A stretch of DNA of 64,000 nt from Methylobacterium nonmethylotrophicum. GTDB taxonomy: Bacteria; Pseudomonadota; Alphaproteobacteria; Rhizobiales; Beijerinckiaceae. Where the stretch lies: assembly GCF_004745635.1 (NCBI RefSeq), contig NZ_SRLB01000015.1, positions 124,001-188,000 on the forward strand, given 5' to 3'. Each line of letters starts with the position of its first letter. Position 1 is the first letter of the stretch. Position numbers and translations under genes: made by a program. The notes under the pieces are model-generated. The model was given only the letters and a program-made list of their open reading frames with translations, searched no databases and was not told where the DNA came from. This document shows, piece after piece, positions 58,578 to 64,000 of the stretch.

Positions 58578-60242
58578 GTGCCTTTTCCTGCCCTGCCCGC
58601 CCCCCTCGCCCAGGCCCTCGCCGGCCGCGGCTACGAAGACCCGACGCCGGTCCAGGCCGCCGTCCTCGAGCCCGAGACCGAGGGGCGCGACCTCGTCGTC
58701 TCGGCCCAGACCGGCTCCGGCAAGACCGTCGCCTACGGCCTCGCGCTCGCCCGCACGCTGCTCGGCGACGCCGAGACCTTCGCGGCGCCCGGCGCCCCGC
58801 TCGCGCTCGTGATCGCGCCGACCCGCGAGCTCGCGCTCCAGGTCCACCGCGAGCTGTCCTGGCTCTACGGCCCGGCCGGCGCCCGCGTCGTCTCCTGCGT
58901 CGGCGGCATGGACCCGCGGCGCGAGAGCCGCTGGCTGGCGGATGGCGCCCATATCGTGGTCGGCACGCCGGGCCGCCTGCGCGACCACCTCGAGCGGCGC
59001 AACCTCGACCCGACGGCTCTTCGCGCCGCGGTCCTCGACGAGGCGGACGAGATGCTCGACCTCGGCTTCCGCGAGGACCTCGAGTTCATCCTCGGCACCA
59101 CCCCGGCCGAGCGGCGCACGCTGCTCTTCTCCGCCACCCTGCCGAAGGGCATCGTGGCGCTGGCGGAAGCCTATCAGCGCGACGCCCTGCGCATCGCGGT
59201 GGCCGGCGAGACCAAGGGCCATGCCGACATCGAGTACCGCGCCTTCCGGATCCTGCCGCGGGAGACCGAGCTCGTCGTCGTCAACACCCTGCGCCAGGTC
59301 GAGGCGCGCACCGCGATCGTGTTCTGCAACACCCGCAACGCGGTGCGCCACCTCCAGGCGGTGCTGACCGAGCGCGGCTTCCAGGCGGTGGCGCTCTCGG
59401 GCGAGCTCGGCCAGGGCGAGCGCAACGCCGCCCTCCAGGCCCTGCGCGACGGCCGCGCCCGGGTCTGCGTCGCCACCGACGTCGCCGCCCGCGGCATCGA
59501 CCTGCCGGGCCTCGGCCTCGTCATCCACGCCGAGCTGCCCCACGACGCCGAGGTGATGCAGCACCGCTCCGGCCGCACCGGCCGGGCCGGGCGCAAGGGT
59601 ATCAGCGTGCTCCTGGTACCGCCGTCGCGCCGCCGCCGGGCCGAGGAGCTGATGGTGCGGGCGAACGTCGTGCCGGTCTGGTCCGGCCCGCCGCCGGCCG
59701 ACGAGATCCGCGCCCTCGACCAGGAGCGCCTGCTCCAGGACCCCCTCGTCACCGAGGAGCCGACGGAGGAGGACCGGGCGATGGCCCAGTCCCTGCTCGC
59801 CCAGCGCTCGCCGGAGGACATCGCCGCCGCCCTGGTGCGGGCCTACCGCGCCCGCATGCCCTCTCCCGAGGAGGTCACCGATCCGGGCTTCGCCACCGGC
59901 CGCGGCCTCGCGCCCCGGCGCGAGACGCCGGCGCGGGACGGGCCGCGGGCGCCGTTCGGGTCGAGCGTGTGGTTCCGCCTCAATGTCGGCCGGCGCGACA
60001 ATGCCGACCCGCGCCGGCTGCTGCCGATGCTGTGCCGCCGGGGCGACGTGACCCGCGAGGAGATCGGCGCGATCCGCATCTTCGACCGCGAGACCAAGTT
60101 CGAGGTCCGCGGCGGCGCCGCCGAGCGCTTCGCCCACAGCTTCCCCCGCACCGGCCCGGCCGACCTCCAGGTCGAGCCGCTCGCCGGCGAGGCCGACCTG
60201 CCCCGCCCCCGCCAGCCCCGGCGCAACGCCCGGCGCGGGTGA
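58578..60242 (+). CDS. DEAD-box RNA helicase with DbpA RNA-binding domain
   Basis: A 554-residue helicase starting at GTG 58578. Q-motif region DPTPVQAAVL, Walker A SAQTGSGKT, PTRELALQ, TPGRLRDHL, DEAD in LDEADEMLDLGF, FSATLP, ATDVAARGIDLPG and HRSGRTGRAG are all present. A C-terminal DbpA-type RRM follows: SSVWFRLNVGRRDNADPRRL with GDVTREEIGAIRIFDRETKF. This domain binds structured rRNA or mRNA, as in DbpA/CsdA. The tail is Arg/Pro-rich. The roughly 430-bp upstream gap would permit a long leader. Confidence 0.93.
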   Translation: MPFPALPAPLAQALAGRGYEDPTPVQAAVLEPETEGRDLVVSAQTGSGKTVAYGLALARTLLGDAETFAAPGAPLALVIAPTRELALQVHRELSWLYGPAGARVVSCVGGMDPRRESRWLADGAHIVVGTPGRLRDHLERRNLDPTALRAAVLDEADEMLDLGFREDLEFILGTTPAERRTLLFSATLPKGIVALAEAYQRDALRIAVAGETKGHADIEYRAFRILPRETELVVVNTLRQVEARTAIVFCNTRNAVRHLQAVLTERGFQAVALSGELGQGERNAALQALRDGRARVCVATDVAARGIDLPGLGLVIHAELPHDAEVMQHRSGRTGRAGRKGISVLLVPPSRRRRAEELMVRANVVPVWSGPPPADEIRALDQERLLQDPLVTEEPTEEDRAMAQSLLAQRSPEDIAAALVRAYRARMPSPEEVTDPGFATGRGLAPRRETPARDGPRAPFGSSVWFRLNVGRRDNADPRRLLPMLCRRGDVTREEIGAIRIFDRETKFEVRGGAAERFAHSFPRTGPADLQVEPLAGEADLPRPRQPRRNARRG

Positions 60243-60302
60243 GGGCCATTCCCGGACCGGCCGACAGCCGGTAACAGGGGCCTCGGATGAAACGAGGCCC
60301 CG

Positions 60303-61181
60303 ATGAGCGATACCGTCGAGATCCGTCACCGCGACACCACCGCCCGCCTCGCGCTCAATGGGGCCGAGCCGGTCTCCTGGCGGGTCGGCGGCACCGAGTA
60401 CCTGTGGGAGGGCGATCCGGCGCACTGGAACCGGCACGCGCCCTGGCTCTTCCCGGTCGTCGGCGCCTCCGCCGGGGGCGCCGTGACGGTCGCGGGCCGG
60501 GCCTACCCGATGGCGCAGCACGGCTTCGCCCGCGACAGCCGCTTCACGGTGGTGGCGCAGGCCGAGGACAGCGTCGCGTTGCGCCTCGCCGACACCCCGG
60601 AGACCCGCCGGGCCTACCCCTTCGCCTTCCGGCTCGACATCACCGCCACGGTGCGGGACGGCGCGCTCGCCTTCGCCTGCGAGGTCCATAATCCCGGCTC
60701 TGAGCCGCTGCCCTACGGCCTCGGCTTCCACCCGGCCTTCCCCTGGCCCTTCGCCGGCGGCACGCGCGCCGCCGGGGGCGGCTACGCGGTGCGCTTCGAT
60801 CAGCCGGAGCGGCCGGCGGTGCCGGAGGTCGGGGCCGGCGGCCTTCTGGTGCGGACCGAGCGGGCGCTGCCGCTCCTGGGCGATACCCTGCCCCTCGACC
60901 CGGACCTGTTCACCGAGGCGCTGGTGTTCCTGAACGCGCGGAGCCGGACGATGCACTTTACCGCACCCTCGGGCGCCGCTATCGCGCTCGAGGCCGACGA
61001 CTTTCCCCATCTCGCGGTCTGGACCAAGCCGACCGCGCCGTTCCTGTCGCTCGAATGCTGGACCGGCCATGCCGACTGGGCGGGCTTCTCCGGCGAGCTG
61101 GCGGAGCGCGACTCGCAGCGCCTGCTCGCGCCGGGGCAGAGCGCCCGGCATGGCGTGACCCTGCGCTTCACGCCGGCCTGA
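60303..61181 (+). CDS. Aldose 1-epimerase family protein
   Basis: A 292-residue galactose mutarotase-like beta-sandwich: LALNGAEPVSWRVGGTEYLW with EGDPAHWNRHAPWLFPVVG, PMAQHGFARDSRF (the conserved His-Gly-Phe-x-Arg), YGLGFHPAFPWPF (second His) and LSLECWTGHADWAGFSGELA (catalytic Glu region). It resembles the LacX/YeaD group acting on sugars or sugar phosphates rather than classical GalM. It is preceded by a GAAACGAGG site. It may be a housekeeping anomerase. Confidence 0.88.
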   Translation: MSDTVEIRHRDTTARLALNGAEPVSWRVGGTEYLWEGDPAHWNRHAPWLFPVVGASAGGAVTVAGRAYPMAQHGFARDSRFTVVAQAEDSVALRLADTPETRRAYPFAFRLDITATVRDGALAFACEVHNPGSEPLPYGLGFHPAFPWPFAGGTRAAGGGYAVRFDQPERPAVPEVGAGGLLVRTERALPLLGDTLPLDPDLFTEALVFLNARSRTMHFTAPSGAAIALEADDFPHLAVWTKPTAPFLSLECWTGHADWAGFSGELAERDSQRLLAPGQSARHGVTLRFTPA

Positions 61182-61257
61182 GGACGCGTAACCGCCCGTC
61201 AACCGGACCCGGGCCCTACTCGCCGGCCGATCCCCCCGCGACCGGAGCCCGGCCCCG

Positions 61258-62217
61258 ATGTCCGATGCCACCGACCTGCTCCTGCCCGGCGCGCCCGACG
61301 TGCGGGCGGCGGCCATCGCCTGGCTCGGCGGCCTCGCGGCGGAGCGGCGGCTGTCGCCCAACACCGTCGAGGCCTACCGCCGCGACCTGCGGCAGTTCCT
61401 GGCCCATCTCGCCCGGACCGGCGCCAATCCCGACATCCCGGCCCTGATCCGCCTCAAGCCCCGCGACCTGCGCGCCTTCATGGCGGCGCGGCGCCAGGAG
61501 GGCGTCGGCGGGCGCAGCCTGATGCGGGCGCTCGCGGGCCTGCGCTCCTTCGCCCGCCACCTCGACCGCGAGGGCCACGGCAGCGTCGCGGCGCTGTCGG
61601 CGGTGCGCTCGCCCAAGGTCGAGCGGCGCCTGCCGCGCCCGCTCCCCGTCGCCGCCGCGGTCGCGATGGCGAGCCCCGACATCCGGGCCGGCGAGGATCG
61701 CCCGCCCTGGGTGCTGGCCCGGGACGCCGCGGTGCTGGCGCTGCTCTACGGCGCGGGCCTGCGCATCTCGGAGGCGCTGGGGCTGACGCGGCGCGACGCG
61801 CCGGTCCCCGGGACCGACGTGGTGACGGTGATCGGCAAGGGCCAGAAGACCCGCAGCGTGCCGGTGATCGCCCAGGTCCAGGCCGCGGTGGCCGAGTACC
61901 TCGCCCTCTGCCCCTATGCCCTGCCTCCGGAGGGACCGCTCTTCGTCGGCGCCAAGGGCGGTCCGCTCTCGCCGCGCATCGTGCAGCTCGCCGTCGCGTC
62001 GATGCGCGGGGCCCTGGGCCTGCCCGAGAGCGCGACCCCGCACGCCCTGCGCCACTCCTTCGCCACGCATCTCCTCGCCCGCCAGGGCGACCTGCGGGCG
62101 ATCCAGGAGCTTCTCGGCCACGCCTCCCTGGCGACCACGCAGGTCTACACCAAGGTGGATGCCGCCCGCCTCCTCGACGCCTTCGACGCCGCCCATCCGC
62201 GGGCGCGCGCCTCCTGA
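61258..62217 (+). CDS. xerC: Site-specific tyrosine recombinase XerC
   Basis: A 319-residue recombinase that with XerD resolves chromosome dimers at dif. The N-terminal SAM-like domain has LAAERRLSPNTVEAYRRDLR. The catalytic set is complete: R169 (GAGLRISEALGL), K194 (IGKGQKTRSVPV), H262 and R265 (HALRHSFATHLL), H288 (LLGHASLATTQ) and the nucleophile Y297 (QVYTKVD). The length is normal and nothing nearby marks it as phage-borne; the XerC versus XerD choice rests on the N-terminal sequence style only. Its stop is 3 bp from the convergent MFS gene stop. Confidence 0.85.
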   Translation: MSDATDLLLPGAPDVRAAAIAWLGGLAAERRLSPNTVEAYRRDLRQFLAHLARTGANPDIPALIRLKPRDLRAFMAARRQEGVGGRSLMRALAGLRSFARHLDREGHGSVAALSAVRSPKVERRLPRPLPVAAAVAMASPDIRAGEDRPPWVLARDAAVLALLYGAGLRISEALGLTRRDAPVPGTDVVTVIGKGQKTRSVPVIAQVQAAVAEYLALCPYALPPEGPLFVGAKGGPLSPRIVQLAVASMRGALGLPESATPHALRHSFATHLLARQGDLRAIQELLGHASLATTQVYTKVDAARLLDAFDAAHPRARAS

Positions 62218-62220
62218 GCC

Positions 62221-63684
62221 CTACTCCGCCGGCGCCTCGCGGGTGCGCCCGAGGGTGACGTGCGGCACCATCAGGGCGACCGCGAAGGCGAGCGCCGAGA
62301 ACAGCAGCACCGCCCAGAAGGTCTGGTGCAGGGCGTGCTGCAGCACCACGCGCACGCTCGCGGCCTCGCCGGCCAGGCCACCGGCGGCGAGCGCCCGCTG
62401 CAGGCTGTCGGCCGTGACGGCGCTGCCCGCGCCCGAGAGGCCGTGGTTGAGCACCGCGCCGAACACCGTGGCGCCGAGCGTGCTGCCGAGGTTGCGCGAG
62501 AAGATGTTCGAGGCGGTGGCGCTGCCGCGCTGGGTCCAGGGCACGATCTCCTGGATCAGCATCAGGGCGGCGTTGCTCAGCAGCCCCATGCCGAAGCCCA
62601 TGATCAGCGAGCCGGCGCCGGCCTGGGCCGGCGGGCTGCCGGGCTGCAGCGTCACGAAGGCCAGCGCCCCGAGCGGCAGCAGCAGGCTGCCGAAGACCAG
62701 GATGCGCCGCAGGCCGAAGCGGTGGATGTTGCGCGCCGCCAGCGTCGCCCCCACCGGCCAGCCGAGCACCATCACGGTGAGGGCCATGCCGGCCACCACC
62801 GGCGTCTGCCCGAGCACGCCCTGGACGTACATCGGCAGGAAGGTGGTGAGCCCGATCAGCGCCATGCCGGCGAGCAGCGAGGTGGCGTTGGCGGCGGCGA
62901 TCGGCCGGCGGCGCCAGAGCGACGCGTCGATCACCGGCTCCGTCGTCCGGCGCTCCTGGAAGGCCAGCAGCACGGCCGCGACGAGGCCGAGCCCGGCCGC
63001 CACCGCCACGACGGTCCAGCGCCCCTCGCCGGCCTCCGTCAGCCCGACCATCAGGGCCGCCACCGTGACGGTGAACAGGGCGGCGCCCGGCGCGTCGACG
63101 GGCCGGCGCTCGCGCCGCTCGCCCTCGTGCAGGAAGGCGACGAACAGGGCGGTCGCCACCAGGCCGACCGGCAGGTTGATCCAGAAGATCCACGACCACG
63201 AGGCGTGCGCGATGATGAAGCCGCCCGCCACCGGCCCGACCACCGCCGAGATCGCCCAGACGCTGGCGAGGAAGCCCTGGATGCGGCCGCGCTCCTCGGC
63301 GCTGTAGAGGTCGCCCACGATGGTGAGCGACACCGGCTGGATCGCGCCGGCGCCGATGCCCTGGATCAGCCGGAAGGCGATCATCGCCGGCATCGACCAG
63401 GCGAAGCCGCACAGGACCGACGAGACCAGGAAGACCGCGATGCCGGTCAGCAGCACGGGCTTGCGCCCATGGATGTCGGCGAGCTTGCCGAACACGATCG
63501 TGGCGGCGGTCTGGGTCAGGAGGAAGCCGGAGAAGACCCAGGCGTAAAGCGACAGCCCGCCGAGCTCGCCGACGATGCCCGGCATCGCCGTGGAGATGAT
63601 GGTGGCCTCGATCGCCACCATCGCCATCGCGGCCATCACGGCGGCGATCACGAGGGGACGGCGCGTCGTCCGGGAGGTCGTCAT
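62221..63684 (-). CDS. DHA2-type (EmrB/QacA) MFS drug efflux protein
   Basis: A 487-residue major facilitator with 14 expected helices. Motif A is GKLADIHGRKPVLLTG, motif C-like is ASVWAISAVVGPVAGGFI, and the first helix has AIEATIISTAMPGIVGELGG, the D1/Asp-or-Glu helix of DHA2 proteins (here Glu instead of Asp). ATG 63684 is favoured; ATG 63747 would add 21 residues. No EmrA-like adaptor is nearby, so it is probably a single-component QacA-type pump. The adjacent Lrp-type gene may be its regulator (inference). Confidence 0.88.
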   Translation of the reverse strand: MTTSRTTRRPLVIAAVMAAMAMVAIEATIISTAMPGIVGELGGLSLYAWVFSGFLLTQTAATIVFGKLADIHGRKPVLLTGIAVFLVSSVLCGFAWSMPAMIAFRLIQGIGAGAIQPVSLTIVGDLYSAEERGRIQGFLASVWAISAVVGPVAGGFIIAHASWSWIFWINLPVGLVATALFVAFLHEGERRERRPVDAPGAALFTVTVAALMVGLTEAGEGRWTVVAVAAGLGLVAAVLLAFQERRTTEPVIDASLWRRRPIAAANATSLLAGMALIGLTTFLPMYVQGVLGQTPVVAGMALTVMVLGWPVGATLAARNIHRFGLRRILVFGSLLLPLGALAFVTLQPGSPPAQAGAGSLIMGFGMGLLSNAALMLIQEIVPWTQRGSATASNIFSRNLGSTLGATVFGAVLNHGLSGAGSAVTADSLQRALAAGGLAGEAASVRVVLQHALHQTFWAVLLFSALAFAVALMVPHVTLGRTREAPAE

Positions 63685-63785
63685 GGCGGGGCTTTTCGGC
63701 AGGCGGGGGCTGATCGGCGCAGCTATACCGATCGGCCCGGAAAGCAAGCGGTGCCGCGCGCAGGCCAGACCCGCGCCGTCGTGTC

Positions 63786-64000
63786 CTACTCGGCGTAAGT
63801 CACCGGCAGTGCGGTGGTGTACTTGATCCGCTCCATCGCGAAGGCCGAACTGACGTCGTAGAGGTCGACCGACTGGATCAGCCGCTTGTAGACCCGGTCG
63901 TAGGCCGCGATGTCGGGCACGACGATACGCAGGAGGTAATCGGTCTCGCCGCTCATCCGGTAGAACTCGACCACTTCGGGGATCGTCACCACGGCGGCGC
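63786..64000 (-). CDS. Lrp/AsnC-family regulator, C-terminal part (5' end cut by window)
   Basis: The readable 71 or so residues are the RAM (AsnC_trans_reg) ligand-binding domain: VVTIPEVVEFYRMSGETDYL then LRIVVPDIAAYDRVYKRLIQ and SVDLYDVSSAFAMERIKYTT. These hold the Y-x-M-S-G-E-x-D-Y loop typical of Lrp paralogues. The N-terminal helix-turn-helix lies beyond base 64000. It is followed on the same strand, about 100 bp later, by the MFS gene. Confidence 0.9.
   Translation of the reverse strand, partial: AAVVTIPEVVEFYRMSGETDYLLRIVVPDIAAYDRVYKRLIQSVDLYDVSSAFAMERIKYTTALPVTYAE

Noticed and set aside
61258..62217. Phage or integron integrase marking a mobile island
   Set aside because: The protein fits the housekeeping Xer type in length and motifs, and no att-like repeats, phage genes or composition change surround it.

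Overview
The window is high-GC DNA from an alphaproteobacterium, most likely a Hyphomicrobiales/Methylobacteriaceae relative (Methylobacterium-like). Support for this is the third-position GC bias, the TCA cluster mdh-sucC-sucD-sucA-sucB-lpd, an HWE-type histidine kinase, a GcrA-type Cys/His tail, ccmIEFH cytochrome c maturation genes, and palindromic GC-rich intergenic repeats. The genus is an inference. No rRNA, tRNA, CRISPR array, prophage or transposase gene was seen.

Layout. 1-5650: a truncated C45-type amide hydrolase, a nitronate monooxygenase, an RhlE-type DEAD-box helicase with a clear intrinsic terminator, small proteins (YegP-like DUF1508, a secreted Gly/His/Tyr-rich protein, a short helical protein) and two decayed stretches. 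5644-18856: ten co-directional minus-strand genes, mostly joined by ATGA or GTGA stop/start overlaps. They encode two MurG-like and two GT4-like glycosyltransferases, a polysaccharide-deacetylase-like domain, a fused double ABC ATPase, a TylF/CmcI-like protein, a peptide-type solute-binding protein, two permeases and a Nudix hydrolase. This apparent operon couples sugar-transfer enzymes to a YejABEF-like importer and is the best candidate here for an undescribed system. Two of its genes carry palindromic repeats inside their reading frames.

18857-30335: a ring-opening amidohydrolase (cyanuric acid/barbiturate type) behind a possible sigma-54 promoter, an SGNH hydrolase pseudogene, an Old Yellow Enzyme oxidoreductase divergent from a group III truncated globin with an inverted repeat between them, a Pit phosphate transporter, a GcrA-like protein, a CHASE3-type adenylate cyclase, a PAS/HWE histidine kinase, an Rdx (SelW-type) protein and CrcB. 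30515-42355: an esterase/phytase-like autotransporter, a P1 peptidase translationally coupled to ccmH, the ccm genes, an SLC13 transporter, a DUF533/TerB-like protein and a TetR regulator.

42606-53366: the TCA block. Malate dehydrogenase, both succinyl-CoA synthetase subunits and the whole 2-oxoglutarate dehydrogenase complex (E1, E2, E3) run in one direction. Three extra genes are interspersed: a lower-GC membrane protein between sucC and sucD, a YciI-like protein between sucA and sucB, and an SDR between sucB and lpdA. Perfect hairpins lie at several junctions and could set subunit ratios. 53394-64000: a 189-bp repeat, gluconokinase, a 1266-residue double hybrid histidine kinase, a DbpA-type DEAD-box helicase, an aldose-1-epimerase-like protein, XerC, a DHA2 drug-efflux MFS protein and the C-terminal part of an Lrp/AsnC regulator cut by the window end.
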